In this document: one piece after another, positions 11,290-21,424 of the stretch | Layout of the letters: every line of letters begins with the position of its first letter | How positions within the stretch are numbered: position 1 is the stretch's first letter | DNA from: an uncultured Roseobacter sp. | Lineage (GTDB): Bacteria; Pseudomonadota; Alphaproteobacteria; Rhodobacterales; Rhodobacteraceae | Direction: 5' to 3' | Assembly: GCF_947491795.1 (NCBI RefSeq) | Contig: NZ_CANLKW010000001.1 | Span: 434,001-498,000 of the forward strand | Length of the DNA: 64,000 bases | The notes under the pieces: generated by a model | The model's input: only the letters and a program-made list of their open reading frames with translations | What the model was told of the DNA's origin: nothing | Database searches by the model: none | Translations under genes and position numbers: made by a program

Positions 11290-13107
11290 TCAGCCCGCGC
11301 GTGCCATCCGCTTGCGCTCATGCGGGTCCAGATACCGCTTGCGCAGACGGATCGCGTTCGGCGTCACCTCGACCAGCTCATCATCGTCAATATAGGCGAT
11401 GGCTTCCTCCAGGCTCAGCGTGATCGGCGTGGTCAGGCGCACAGCCTCATCCGTACCCGATGCCCGCACGTTGGTCAGCTTTTTACCTTTGAGCGGGTTC
11501 ACCTCCAGATCGTTTTCCCGGCTGTGCTCGCCGATGATCATACCGGTATAGACGTCTGCCTGAGCCCCGATCATCATTCTGCCGCGCTCTTCCAGGTTCC
11601 ACAGCGCATAGGCCACGGAGGTCCCGTTCTCCATCGAGATCAGAACACCGGCGCGGCGCCCGGGGATCGCCCCCTTGTGCGGCGCCCAGCCGTGAAACAC
11701 CCGGTTCAGCACGCCGGTACCACGGGTGTCCGTCAGGAACTCACCGTGGTATCCGATCAGACCGCGCGACGGCACATGCGCGACAATGCGGGTTTTCCCG
11801 GCACCGGCGGGCTTCATTTCTGCCAGCTCACCGCGGCGCACGCCTGTGATCTTTTCGATCACGGCACCGGAGTATTCGTCATCCACGTCAATAGTGGCCT
11901 CTTCGATGGGTTCATGCCGCACACCATCGATGTCCCGGAACAGAACCTGCGGGCGCGAAATGCTCAGCTCAAAACCTTCGCGACGCATGTTCTCGATCAG
12001 AACACCCATCTGCAGTTCGCCACGGCCTGCAACTTCAAAAGCCTCGCCACCGGGTGTGTCGCTGATCTTGATGGCAACGTTGGATTCCGCCTCTTTCATC
12101 AGCCGTTCACGGATCACACGGGACTGCACCTTTTTGCCGTCACGGCCTGCCAGCGGGCTGTCGTTGATCCCGAAGGTCACGGTGATGGTCGGCGGGTCAA
12201 TGGGCTGGGCGGGCAGGGCCTCTGTGACCTGCGGGGCTACAATGCTGTCGGCCACTGTTGCTTTCGACATGCCTGCGAGGCTGACAATATCACCGGCTTC
12301 GGCCAGATCGATCGGTTGCTGGTTGAGACCCCGGAAGGCCAGAACCTTGGTCACCCGAAAGGATTCCACCTGCTCACCGTCACGACTCAGCGCTTTGACC
12401 GTCTCACCGGCTTTCACGGTCCCCGATTCCACACGGCCTGTCAGAATACGCCCGATAAACGGGTCCGCGCCCAGCGTGGTCGCCAGCATCCGGAAAGGGG
12501 CGTCGCGCTGCGACTGCTGCGCCGGTGCCGGCACGTGCTCGACAATCAGATCAAACAGGGCGGACAGATCCGCACGCGGTCCGTCCAGCTCCACATCTGC
12601 CCAGCCCGAGCGTCCGGACGCGTACATCGCCGGAAAATCCAGCTGGTCATCATCAGCACCCAGGTTGGCAAAAAGATCAAAGCATTCATCCAGCGCGCGA
12701 TCGGGCTCGGCATCCGGTTTGTCGACCTTGTTCAAAACCACAATCGGACGCAGCCCCAGCGCCAGTGCCTTGGACGTCACGAACTTGGTCTGTGGCATCG
12801 GCCCTTCGGCAGCGTCCACAAGCAGCACCACACCGTCGACCATGCTCAGGATGCGCTCCACCTCGCCGCCGAAATCCGCGTGGCCGGGGGTATCCACGAT
12901 ATTGATGCGGATACCTTTCCATTCGACCGACGTCGCCTTGGCCAGAATGGTGATACCGCGTTCGCGTTCCAGATCGTTGCTGTCCATCGCGCGTTCGGTG
13001 GTCGCCTGATTTTCGCGATAGGTGCCCGATTGCTTGAGCAGCTCGTCTACCAGCGTGGTTTTGCCGTGGTCAACGTGAGCGATGATTGCGATGTTTCGCA
13101 GGTCCAT
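11290..13107 (-). CDS. typA: translational GTPase TypA/BipA
   Basis: TypA is a ribosome-binding GTPase of the EF-G family, linked to ribosome assembly and stress adaptation. The 605-aa protein has G1 AHVDHGKTT at residues 10-18, switch [17 protein letters not shown]4 NKVDKPDA and the TypA-specific C-terminal domain ([19 protein letters not shown]). Length is standard. A long open frame on the other strand is only its antisense shadow. Confidence 0.97.
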   Translation of the reverse strand: MDLRNIAIIAHVDHGKTTLVDELLKQSGTYRENQATTERAMDSNDLERERGITILAKATSVEWKGIRINIVDTPGHADFGGEVERILSMVDGVVLLVDAAEGPMPQTKFVTSKALALGLRPIVVLNKVDKPDAEPDRALDECFDLFANLGADDDQLDFPAMYASGRSGWADVELDGPRADLSALFDLIVEHVPAPAQQSQRDAPFRMLATTLGADPFIGRILTGRVESGTVKAGETVKALSRDGEQVESFRVTKVLAFRGLNQQPIDLAEAGDIVSLAGMSKATVADSIVAPQVTEALPAQPIDPPTITVTFGINDSPLAGRDGKKVQSRVIRERLMKEAESNVAIKISDTPGGEAFEVAGRGELQMGVLIENMRREGFELSISRPQVLFRDIDGVRHEPIEEATIDVDDEYSGAVIEKITGVRRGELAEMKPAGAGKTRIVAHVPSRGLIGYHGEFLTDTRGTGVLNRVFHGWAPHKGAIPGRRAGVLISMENGTSVAYALWNLEERGRMMIGAQADVYTGMIIGEHSRENDLEVNPLKGKKLTNVRASGTDEAVRLTTPITLSLEEAIAYIDDDELVEVTPNAIRLRKRYLDPHERKRMARAG

Positions 13108-13225
13108 GAGAAATGCCTTTGGTCGGGAGGGGGCGCAGCTTCGGCGCGTTTGACGCGCGCATACCGCGACACCGGACGGATTGCCAGAGAAAACCGACCT
13201 CTGCGACCCGGCGTTCGTGTGATGA

Positions 13226-13684
13226 TCAGAGCGGTATCTGATGGGTGTCCTTGATCTGCTCCATCACAAAGCTCGCGGAGACGTCGGCGAGCGGCACCTG
13301 ACGGATCAGACGCTGATACAGCGCATCATATCCGGCCATGTCGCTGACCTGTGCCCGGATCAGATAGTCCAGATCGCCACTCATCCGGTACACGCCCAGG
13401 ATCTCGGGCATGGCACGGGTCGCCCGGCGGAATTTTTCCAGCCAGTCGGCCTCATGCCGGCTGGTACGGATCTGAATGAACACCATCAGCGACTGCCCCA
13501 GCAGATCCGGGTTCAGCAGTGTCACGCGCCCGGTGATCACACCGGCGTCTTCCAGCGCGCGCACCCGGCGCCAGCATGCGTTCCGGCTCAGCGCAACTTT
13601 AGTTCCCAGCGCGTCCAGCGACAGTGAGGCGTCGCGTTGCAATTCGTTCAGGATCCGGCGGTCGGTATCATCAATTGTCACCAT
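13226..13684 (-). CDS. Lrp/AsnC-family transcriptional regulator
   Basis: This 152-aa protein has an N-terminal winged helix-turn-helix (DRRILNELQRDASLSLDALG, then ALSRNACWRRVRALEDAGVI) and a C-terminal RAM ligand-binding domain (GDLDYLIRAQVSDMAGYDALYQRL). It probably forms multimers and responds to an amino acid. The ATG at 13684 is supported by the conserved first helix, although no clear Shine-Dalgarno sequence precedes it. Its target is unknown; the nearest divergent gene encodes a DUF6356 membrane protein. Confidence 0.93.
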   Translation of the reverse strand: MVTIDDTDRRILNELQRDASLSLDALGTKVALSRNACWRRVRALEDAGVITGRVTLLNPDLLGQSLMVFIQIRTSRHEADWLEKFRRATRAMPEILGVYRMSGDLDYLIRAQVSDMAGYDALYQRLIRQVPLADVSASFVMEQIKDTHQIPL

Positions 13685-13795
13685 AAAGCGGAGTATTGTG
13701 TGACAACCTCCACAAAATCAACCGGGATCGCGGAAATAAAGGGACGATTTCTCAACCTTTGTGCCGGATACTGCTGAAAACGTCAGGAGATACCC

Positions 13796-14002
13796 ATGAT
13801 ACAGCGCATTTTTCTCGATCATCCGGCCAAAGTGGATGAAACCTTCTTTGAGCACATGCTTTTCGCAGGACGCTTTGCGGGCAAGCTCTTTCTGGCAGCG
13901 GGGGCGGCACTGATACATGCGATCATCCCATGCCTGTTTGAAAAAACGGCCAGCCGGATCATTGCGGAACTTTATCACAAGACCCACAACAGAGGCACAT
14001 AA
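13796..14002 (+). CDS. DUF6356-like small membrane protein
   Basis: This 68-aa protein (MIQRIFLDHPAKVDETFFEH...) has one hydrophobic segment around LFLAAGAALIHAIIPCLF and conserved-looking histidines in DHP, EH and IHA. It fits the DUF6356 family of small alphaproteobacterial proteins, whose function is unknown. The start has a good AGGAG site seven bases upstream. The gene is divergent from the Lrp regulator, which could control it; that is a guess from position. Confidence 0.75.
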   Translation: MIQRIFLDHPAKVDETFFEHMLFAGRFAGKLFLAAGAALIHAIIPCLFEKTASRIIAELYHKTHNRGT

Positions 14003-14116
14003 TAACAGCAGGTTAACAGGCGTAGTTCACGTTTAATCTGCGTTAATTTAAAGCTTTGTAAACCATGACAGGGAATGCTCCGGGCGTTGATGAATCGCTA
14101 GACCGGAGACCTGCCC

Positions 14117-14650
14117 TTGAAACTGATTGCTGTTGTTGCGTTTTGCTTTCTGACCGCTGTGCCCGCCGGGGCCGCGCCGCAGCATCCGGCCCCACCCGCG
14201 GGCGCCTCCGGGCAGGTTGTCTTGCCAGAGCGGCTGGACCAGGACCTGGGTGCGCCGGGTCTGTTGCTGGCCCATGTTACGGCACAGCCTGCTTTCAGCG
14301 TCTGGCGCGTACTGCCGGGCAAAGCTGACAGCGCCGCGCCACTGCTGAATGGTTCGGACCCTAGGGTGCTGGCCGCGCGGGACGCGGCTCCGCCTCTCGC
14401 CACCGGCGGATGGCAGCCTGCAGGGTTTGATCTGGAGCGCATGCGCGCCCTGGCGTCGACGCTGCGCAGTGTGCCTGATGACACCGCGATCCATGAGGTG
14501 CCGGTGCCAGCGTCAGCGCAGATGCTGGCGGCCGGGCTTTTGCTGATGGGGTCCTGGCGTCTGAGCAACAGGGGGCAAGCGGGCCGTGTCAGACGGGCGT
14601 CCGCAGCGCGCCGCCGCGGCACGAACACCCGCCGAAGCCCCATGAAATAA
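14117..14650 (+). CDS. secreted protein with VPLPA-CTERM-like tail
   Basis: This 177-aa protein begins with a signal peptide (MKLIAVVAFCFLTAVPAGAA) and has no recognised domain in the middle. Near the C-terminus, residues 128-133 read VPVPAS. They are followed by a short hydrophobic helix (AQMLAAGLLLMGSW) and a strongly arginine-rich tail, the order of a VPLPA-CTERM exosortase sorting signal. The tail is about 30 residues longer than is usual for that signal. The start is TTG at 14117 with GGAG upstream; an in-frame stop precludes an earlier one. The function is unknown. Confidence 0.6.
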   Translation: MKLIAVVAFCFLTAVPAGAAPQHPAPPAGASGQVVLPERLDQDLGAPGLLLAHVTAQPAFSVWRVLPGKADSAAPLLNGSDPRVLAARDAAPPLATGGWQPAGFDLERMRALASTLRSVPDDTAIHEVPVPASAQMLAAGLLLMGSWRLSNRGQAGRVRRASAARRRGTNTRRSPMK

Positions 14651-14674
14651 GGGCCGCTCCCTGCGGAACGGCCC
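14651..14674. terminator. hairpin between convergent genes
   Basis: GGGCCGCTCC (14651-14660) pairs with GGAACGGCCC (14665-14674) with one mismatch and a CTGC loop. It sits right after the secreted-protein stop and before the icd stop. The T tract is weak on both strands, so it may be a bidirectional but imperfect terminator. Confidence 0.55.
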
Positions 14675-14697
14675 CTTGAACTGTGGTCGCTGATGGC

Positions 14698-15912
14698 TCA
14701 GCGGGTCAGCGCCTTGTTCAGGTTCTCGTCCACCTTTTCCAAGAAACCCATCGTCGTCAGCCAGCGCTGATCCGGTCCGACCAGCAGGGCAAGATCCTTG
14801 GTCATATGGCCGCTTTCCACCGTGTCCACGATCACTTTTTCCAGAGTTTCCGCAAAGTTGAGCAGGGCGGCGTTACCGTCCAGCTTGGCGCGGTGCTTGA
14901 GCCCGCCGGTCCAGGCATAGATCGACGCGATGGAGTTGGTGGAGGTCGCTTCGCCCTTCTGGTGCTGGCGGTAATGGCGCGTGACGGTGCCGTGCGCGGC
15001 CTCGGATTCGACCACCTTGCCATCCGGCGTCATCAGCACAGAGGCCATCAGACCCAGCGAGCCGAACCCCTGGGCCACAGTGTCTGACTGCACGTCCCCG
15101 TCATAGTTCTTGCAGGCCCAGACGTATCCGCCCGACCACTTCATCGCAGAGGCGACCATGTCATCGATCAGACGGTGCTCGTACCAGATGCCTGCCTCTT
15201 TGAACTGATCGGCGAACTCTTCTTCGTAGATCTGCTGGAACAGCTCCAGGAATCGGCCATCATATTGTTTCAGAATGGTATTCTTGGTCGACAGATAGAC
15301 CGGCCAGCCCAGCGTCAGACCATAGTTAAACGAGGCACGGGCGAAATCGATGATCGATTTGTCGAGGTTGTACATCGCCATGACAACACCGCTGTCGGGC
15401 GCATCAAAGACCTCGCGTTCAATCTCTGTGCCGTCGTCGCCCACAAATTTCAGGGTCAGCTTGCCCTTGCCGGGGAATTTGAAATCCGTCGCGCGGTACT
15501 GATCGCCGTAGGCATGCCGCCCGACCACAATCGGTTTGGTCCAGCCCGGCACCAGGCGCGGCACGTTTTTGCAGATGATCGGCTGGCGGAAAATGACACC
15601 GCCCAGGATGTTGCGGATCGTGCCATTGGGTGACCGCCACATCTCTTTGAGGCCAAACTCCTCCACCCGAGCCTCGTCCGGGGTGATGGTGGCGCATTTC
15701 ACGCCGACGCCGTGCTCTTTGATGGCATGGGCCGCGTCGACGGTGATCTGGTCATTGGTCTCGTCGCGCGCCTCGATGCCCAGATCATAGTATTTCAGAT
15801 CGATATCGAGATAAGGCAGAATGAGCTTTTTCTTGATAAAGTCCCAGATGATCCGGGTCATCTCGTCTCCGTCGAGTTCGACGACGGGGTTTTCCACCTT
15901 GATCTTTGTCAT
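14698..15912 (-). CDS. icd: NADP-dependent isocitrate dehydrogenase
   Basis: This TCA-cycle enzyme oxidatively decarboxylates isocitrate to 2-oxoglutarate with NADP+. The 404-aa product belongs to the homodimeric eukaryote-like subfamily, with landmarks [20 protein letters not shown] [14 protein letters not shown], the tyrosine/lysine region [19 protein letters not shown] and the NADP-site [11 protein letters not shown]. Length is normal. A 20-bp perfect palindrome at 15982-16001 lies about 70 bp upstream of the start and may be an operator. Confidence 0.97.
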   Translation of the reverse strand: MTKIKVENPVVELDGDEMTRIIWDFIKKKLILPYLDIDLKYYDLGIEARDETNDQITVDAAHAIKEHGVGVKCATITPDEARVEEFGLKEMWRSPNGTIRNILGGVIFRQPIICKNVPRLVPGWTKPIVVGRHAYGDQYRATDFKFPGKGKLTLKFVGDDGTEIEREVFDAPDSGVVMAMYNLDKSIIDFARASFNYGLTLGWPVYLSTKNTILKQYDGRFLELFQQIYEEEFADQFKEAGIWYEHRLIDDMVASAMKWSGGYVWACKNYDGDVQSDTVAQGFGSLGLMASVLMTPDGKVVESEAAHGTVTRHYRQHQKGEATSTNSIASIYAWTGGLKHRAKLDGNAALLNFAETLEKVIVDTVESGHMTKDLALLVGPDQRWLTTMGFLEKVDENLNKALTR

Positions 15913-15981
15913 GACGCGATTCCTTTACGTACGGTGAGCAGGTCTGCTGCAGGTGTAGCGCAGATCACCCCCGGTTGAAAC

Positions 15982-16001
15982 CGGTATACCAATGTATACC
16001 G
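15982..16001. promoter_or_regulatory. 20-bp palindromic operator candidate upstream of icd
   Basis: CGGTATAC-CAAT-GTATACCG is a perfect 8-bp inverted repeat with a 4-bp spacer. The GTATAC core and spacing resemble sites of GntR-family regulators. It lies between icd and the HD-hydrolase gene and most plausibly controls icd. The symmetry is seen directly; the regulator is inferred. Confidence 0.5.
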
Positions 16002-16083
16002 TAACAAATTTTATCTGTTTTTGCCGTTGGGAAGATTTCCCAAAAACTCCGGTCAGCGTGGGATATTTGCTTTCGGTCTTCTT

Positions 16084-16113
16084 GTCGGTATCGCGTCGGT
16101 ATTACGTCGGTGC
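16084..16113 (-). repeat. dispersed 11-bp-periodic repeat, copy 1
   Basis: On the minus strand the tract reads three ACCGAC units spaced exactly 11 bp apart (plus-strand GTCGGT at 16084, 16095 and 16106). Its 30 bp match the copy at 39478-39507 in 29 positions. It lies just downstream of the HD-hydrolase stop codon. Confidence 0.8.
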
Positions 16114-16139
16114 GCGGCGTGCGGCCCGGTCAGCAAAAG

Positions 16140-16724
16140 TTAACCGTTCCGCGCGCCAAAAAAACCGGCAAGACGGGGCATCAGCCAGGCCCAGAGACCG
16201 GGCGCCCCGCGTCTGACGGGCACACCGACGCGGCGGTCAAGCTGGTCAAAGGTGACGGCATAATCGGTCCACGAGCCACCGCCGTTGGCCATATTGGCAA
16301 TCGGGGTCTGCACCCGGTCGATCGATTTGGCAAAGACAGCATCGGGGGTTTCAGCGGCCTCGAACTCATCCCAGAGCGCGCGGAAAGCGGTACCCTGATC
16401 GGCGGGCAGCAGACCAAAGAGCCGGTCGGCGGCAGCCTTTTCAGCAGCGTCCTGGGCCGCCGTGTCAACCTGGCCATGAATGGGGTTATCGCCCGCGTCA
16501 ATCTCGACGATGTCATGCAGCAACAGCATGCGCAGCACCCGGTCGATGCGCACGTCCGGCCCGGCCTGGTCGGCCAGCACCAGCGCATAGAGCATCACGT
16601 GCCAGGAATGTTCTGCGGAATTCTCGAACCGGGAATTGTCGTGCAGGCGCGAGGCGCGCAGGATGTTTTTCAGTTTGTCCGCCTCGGACAGAAAGGCGAT
16701 CTGGGCGTCCAGGCGCTCAGCCAT
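16140..16724 (-). CDS. HD-domain hydrolase (HDDC2/YfbR-like)
   Basis: This 194-aa protein has the HD phosphohydrolase ligands: His39 in NSAEHSWHV, His70-Asp71 in LLLHDIVEID, and a later Asp in KSIDRVQ. The spacing and length fit the HD_3 group that includes 5'-deoxynucleotidase YfbR and HDDC2, so nucleotide dephosphorylation is likely. The start is taken at MAERLDAQ (16724), because upstream residues are not conserved-looking and this ATG overlaps the end of the preceding 80-aa gene by 8 bp. Confidence 0.87.
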   Translation of the reverse strand: MAERLDAQIAFLSEADKLKNILRASRLHDNSRFENSAEHSWHVMLYALVLADQAGPDVRIDRVLRMLLLHDIVEIDAGDNPIHGQVDTAAQDAAEKAAADRLFGLLPADQGTAFRALWDEFEAAETPDAVFAKSIDRVQTPIANMANGGGSWTDYAVTFDQLDRRVGVPVRRGAPGLWAWLMPRLAGFFGARNG

Positions 16725-16959
16725 TGTCCGCAGGGGGCAGGGTGCGCGCCATGTCTTCCCGGAGCTTGCCCAGCAGTTCGCGTGCGCGCTGTTCGGCCCG
16801 GCGCACACGCACCGCTGTCAGATAGGCCTCTTCCATGGTCTGCGACGAGCCGCCGATGGTCTCGGCCACGCGGGCGACGAAAGCGTCGTCACCGGTGGCG
16901 TTGATGATCTTCAGGCTTTCGACGGCCAGTTCGTCAGCGACATCCTCGACAATCCCCAT
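16717..16959 (-). CDS. uncharacterised 80-aa helical protein
   Basis: The protein (MGIVEDVADELAVESLKIIN...) is short, charged and predicted all-helical, with no signal peptide or membrane segment. I do not recognise a family. Its reality is supported by tight packing: it starts 5 bp after the alpha/beta-hydrolase stop and overlaps the HD-hydrolase start by 8 bp, so the three genes form one operon. It might act with the hydrolase or the HD enzyme, but nothing in the sequence shows how. Confidence 0.75.
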   Translation of the reverse strand: MGIVEDVADELAVESLKIINATGDDAFVARVAETIGGSSQTMEEAYLTAVRVRRAEQRARELLGKLREDMARTLPPADNG

Positions 16960-16964
16960 GGCGG

Positions 16965-17618
16965 TTACCGTGAGGTTTCGGTCAGGCGCCGTTTGACATA
17001 GGCGGTCGTGGTGTCGATCAGCGTATCCTGATGCGGTTCCTCAAAGAAGTGACCGGCACCCTCGATCTGTTCGTGGGTGATGGTGATGCCCTTTTGTTCG
17101 TGCAGCTTGGACACCAGTGCTTCGGTGTCCGAAGGGGGGGCGACGCGGTCGGCGGTGCCGTTGATGATCAGACCCGACGCCGGGCAGGGGGCGAGGAAGG
17201 AGAAGTCGTACATATTGGCGGGCGGGGCCACCGAGATGAACCCGGTGATCTCGGGGCGGCGCATCAGCAGCTGCATCCCGATCCAGGCACCAAAGGAGAA
17301 CCCGGCAACCCAGCAGTGTTTGGAGTTGTTGTTCATCGACTGCAGGTAATCGAGCGCGGAGGCCGCGTCCGAGAGCTCGCCGATGCCCTGGTCGTATTCC
17401 CCCTGGCTGCGCCCGACACCGCGGAAATTGAACCGCAGGACGGTAAAGCCCATGTTGAAGAACGCGTAATGCATGCGGTGCACGATTACGTGGTTCATCG
17501 TGCCGCCGAACTGGGGGTGCGGGTGCAGGATGATCGCAATCGGCGCGTCGCGTTCTTTCTGAGGGTGATAGCGGCCTTCGAGGCGGCCTTCGGGTCCGGG
17601 AAAAATGACCTCGGGCAT
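16965..17618 (-). CDS. alpha/beta hydrolase
   Basis: This 217-aa serine hydrolase has the oxyanion segment HPHPQFGGTMN, nucleophile elbow GFSFGAWIG (Ser108), acid in NGTADRV (Asp157) and catalytic His190 in GAGHFFEE. This matches the short dienelactone-hydrolase-like group of bacterial cytosolic hydrolases. The substrate is unknown. The start MPEVIFPGPEGRL at 17618 is chosen because family members begin with such a strand; a further in-frame start at 17678 is less likely. It heads the three-gene minus-strand operon and is divergent from iscR. Confidence 0.88.
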   Translation of the reverse strand: MPEVIFPGPEGRLEGRYHPQKERDAPIAIILHPHPQFGGTMNHVIVHRMHYAFFNMGFTVLRFNFRGVGRSQGEYDQGIGELSDAASALDYLQSMNNNSKHCWVAGFSFGAWIGMQLLMRRPEITGFISVAPPANMYDFSFLAPCPASGLIINGTADRVAPPSDTEALVSKLHEQKGITITHEQIEGAGHFFEEPHQDTLIDTTTAYVKRRLTETSR

Positions 17619-17657
17619 GGGCGTCCCTGTAATATGGTTCAGGTGCGGCGCGAATTC

Positions 17658-17686
17658 TTGACGCATTCGCTCAGGCACCTTAGAAC
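17658..17686 (+). promoter_or_regulatory. probable iscR-suf promoter
   Basis: TTGACG (17658-17663) and TAGAAC (17681-17686) are separated by exactly 17 bp. The -10 hexamer is inside the iron-responsive palindrome at 17680-17694, so a repressor there would block RNA polymerase. Confidence 0.6.
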
Positions 17687-17694
17687 GGTTCTAA
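17680..17694. promoter_or_regulatory. Irr box (iron control element) upstream of iscR-suf
   Basis: TTAGAACGGTTCTAA is a perfect inverted repeat fitting the ICE/Irr consensus TTAGAA-N3-TTCTAA known from alphaproteobacteria. It overlaps the predicted -10 of the promoter for iscR-suf. Irr usually represses iron-using functions under iron limitation, which would fit Fe-S assembly; binding is inferred. Confidence 0.7.
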
Positions 17695-17802
17695 TCTGTG
17701 CGCCCGGCTTTGTGCAAAGGGGGCGCGTATCGGACTTAGGCACTTTATCGCAGCGCGTCAATCAGATGGCGCAGCGAAACCAGGTTTGCGGGAGGGGCGC
17801 TG

Positions 17803-18261
17803 GTGAAGCTCTCAACAAAAGGACGCTATGCAATGGTCGCGCTGGCCGACATTGCGCTGCAACCGGGCGACCAGCTGGTGCCCCTGGGTGATATCGCGGA
17901 ACGGCAGTCCATATCGCTGCCCTATCTGGAGCAGCTCTTTGTGAAGCTGCGCCGTGCGGAGCTGGTGTCTTCGGTGCGCGGACCCGGCGGCGGGTACCGG
18001 CTGGCCCGGGCTGCCGCAGAAATCCGCGTGGTGGATATTCTGTCGGCCGTGGATGAGACGGTAAATGCGATGCACAAGGGGGCGGGGGCCTCGGGCGGGG
18101 CTTCGGGCAGCCGCGCGCAGTCACTGACCAACCGGCTGTGGGAAGGGCTGAGCGCGCATGTCTATGTGTTTCTGCACCAGACGCGTCTGTCGGATGTGAT
18201 TGAAAATGAGCTCGCACCCTGTCCGGCGGTCCCGAACCTGTTTGCGGTCGTGGACGAATGA
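17803..18261 (+). CDS. iscR: Rrf2-family regulator of the suf operon (IscR-like)
   Basis: This 152-aa protein has the Rrf2 winged helix at the N-terminus (MKLSTKGRYAMVALADIAL; SLPYLEQLFVKLRRAELVSS; RGPGGGYRLAR). In E. coli IscR three cysteines before the LTHALW helix hold a 2Fe-2S cluster. Here that loop (MHKGAGASGGASGSRAQSLT) has none, and the only cysteine in the protein is Cys140 near the C-terminus. An unusual cluster ligation has been reported for Rhodobacter IscR. The gene leads the operon and probably senses Fe-S status. The start ATG is unambiguous. Confidence 0.9.
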   Translation: MKLSTKGRYAMVALADIALQPGDQLVPLGDIAERQSISLPYLEQLFVKLRRAELVSSVRGPGGGYRLARAAAEIRVVDILSAVDETVNAMHKGAGASGGASGSRAQSLTNRLWEGLSAHVYVFLHQTRLSDVIENELAPCPAVPNLFAVVDE

Positions 18262-18349
18262 CGCGGATGGTGGTCTGCAGGCCGCGCCACTGCGGGCGTT
18301 CCGGGGGCTGCGGGCGGTGTGTTTTTGAGTATTTCGGGAAGGGTGAAGG

Positions 18350-19525
18350 GTGAAGGGGCGCGTCTATCTGGATCACAATGCGACAACGCCGCTGCGTCCT
18401 GAAGCACGCGCGGCGATGGTCGCGGCGATGGATGTGCCGGGCAATCCGTCATCGGTGCATGCAGAGGGCCGGGCCGCGAAGGGTTTGCTGGAGCGGGCGC
18501 GCGCGCAGGTTGCGGCCCTGGTGGGCTGTGCGCCCAATCAGGTGATTTTCACCGGCAGTGCGACGGAGGCCGCGGCCCTTGCGGTGGCGCAGAAGGCGCG
18601 GCATGGCGGAGTTTTTGCGGCTCTGCCGACGGAACATGACTGTCTGCGCGTCTGGAGTGAGGTGGATCTGCCGGCGCTTGTGGATGCACAGGGGGCTCTG
18701 TCGGATGCCGCCGTTGAGGAAGTTTCTGACCGGCTGACACAATCTGCCGGAGAGGCCGGGCGGGCGGCAGGAGCGCTTGTTGCCATTTCAGCGGCCAACA
18801 GCGAGACCGGGGTGATGATGCCAGAGGGCTGTGTGGTGCCGGACCGTTTCGGGCAGGGTGCCCGCGCGGATACCCATGCATGTGCGGTGGTCTGTGACAT
18901 CACCCAGGTGGCCGGAAAAGTGCCGGTGCGCTTCGGGCCGCAGGGGCGTCCGTCGTATATGATCCTGTCGGCCCACAAGCTGGGGGGGCCCAAAGGCGTT
19001 GGTGCGCTGATCAATTTCACGCCGGACGATCCGCGCGCGATGATCCGGGGCGGCGGGCAGGAAATGGGGCAGCGCTCGGGCACGGAAAATATCGTCGGGA
19101 TCGCTGGATTCGGGGCGGCTGCTGAGGCCGCACAGCGCGATCTGGCGGCGGGCCGCTGGGAGAAAATCGCAGAACTTAGAAAGATTCTAGAAAACGCTCT
19201 TGCAGCCGCCGCAAAGACAACTATTTTTGTCGGGAAAGAGGCTACGCGCCTGCCCAACACGTCTTGTTTTGCGACGCCGGGCTGGAAGGGTGAGGCCCAG
19301 GTGATTCAGATGGATCTTGCGGGATTTGCGGTCAGCGCAGGCTCGGCCTGTTCCAGCGGCAAAGTGCGCGCGAGCACCGTGTTGCAGGCGATGGGCTATG
19401 ACGACGAGACAGCCGCCTGTGCGATCCGCGTGTCGCTGGGGCTGGAAACGACACAGGAAGATGTGCTGCGGTTCGCCGAAGCATGGCTGAAGAGAGAACA
19501 GAAATTCCGCGCCCGAGCGGCGTGA
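18350..19525 (+). CDS. cysteine desulfurase, IscS/NifS type
   Basis: This PLP enzyme removes sulfur from cysteine to form a protein persulfide for Fe-S assembly. The 391-aa product has the start [15 protein letters not shown], the PLP lysine in [10 protein letters not shown] (Lys210) and the persulfide cysteine in [11 protein letters not shown] (Cys334), which is the group I pattern. It is translated from GTG at 18350. A second, group II desulfurase (sufS) closes the same operon. The codons around 19175-19200 include rare AGA and CTA and form an Irr-box-like palindrome. Confidence 0.93.
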   Translation: MKGRVYLDHNATTPLRPEARAAMVAAMDVPGNPSSVHAEGRAAKGLLERARAQVAALVGCAPNQVIFTGSATEAAALAVAQKARHGGVFAALPTEHDCLRVWSEVDLPALVDAQGALSDAAVEEVSDRLTQSAGEAGRAAGALVAISAANSETGVMMPEGCVVPDRFGQGARADTHACAVVCDITQVAGKVPVRFGPQGRPSYMILSAHKLGGPKGVGALINFTPDDPRAMIRGGGQEMGQRSGTENIVGIAGFGAAAEAAQRDLAAGRWEKIAELRKILENALAAAAKTTIFVGKEATRLPNTSCFATPGWKGEAQVIQMDLAGFAVSAGSACSSGKVRASTVLQAMGYDDETAACAIRVSLGLETTQEDVLRFAEAWLKREQKFRARAA

Positions 19526-19539
19526 GACCGGAGGACGAG

Positions 19540-21070
<1,531 letters not shown>

Positions 21071-21078
<8 letters not shown>

Positions 21079-21424
21079 TAGTCTTCTCGCATGGGAGCGA
21101 ACCTTCCATGACATGGGTCGCGCAAGGGCTGGCTTTGCTGGTGTGATCGTCGGCACGGGGTTCTCAGCGCCGTTGCTTCTTGGATTGGGCGAAGGTTGGA
21201 TTAGCTTGCCGTTTTTGACCTATTTTCCGATCCATGCATGGTTAACGGTTTCTCTTTTCTTAGTTCTGTTTTCGAGTTTTGAGCGGGAAAGGATCTTAGG
21301 CGTTTCAAAAATGGGGGGGTTACGGGCTTTCTTTAGCCGGATTTTTTCATCGTTCGGACTATTCTGCGTAGGTTGGTTTTACTCATTCATGTTGATCGGG
21401 GTCTGGATGGGAGCAATGGAATGA
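21071..21424 (+). CDS. membrane protein inside the suf operon (unknown)
   Basis: The 117-aa product has about three hydrophobic helices ([51 protein letters not shown]) and no family I recognise. I place the start at TTG 21071, which overlaps the sufB stop by 8 bp and has GGAGGGG six bases upstream; ATG 21110 is the alternative. Its stop overlaps the ATG of the YbjQ gene (ATGA), so it is translationally embedded in the operon. It is AT-richer than sufB, hinting at a later insertion. Confidence 0.7.

Noticed and set aside
11239..13254. 671-codon open frame on the plus strand
   Set aside because: It is antisense to typA, a certain gene; the peptide is rich in His, Arg and Gln as expected from a GC-rich shadow frame.
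13718..13987. 89-codon minus-strand frame opposite the DUF6356 gene
   Set aside because: The plus-strand frame has a family match and a good ribosome site; the other has neither.
14030..14047. CtrA-like TTAA pair before the secreted-protein gene
   Set aside because: The spacing is six bases (TTAATCTGCGTTAA) rather than seven.
14098..14643. 181-codon minus-strand frame opposite the secreted-protein gene
   Set aside because: No signal peptide or motif, and the plus strand has a signal peptide and ribosome site.
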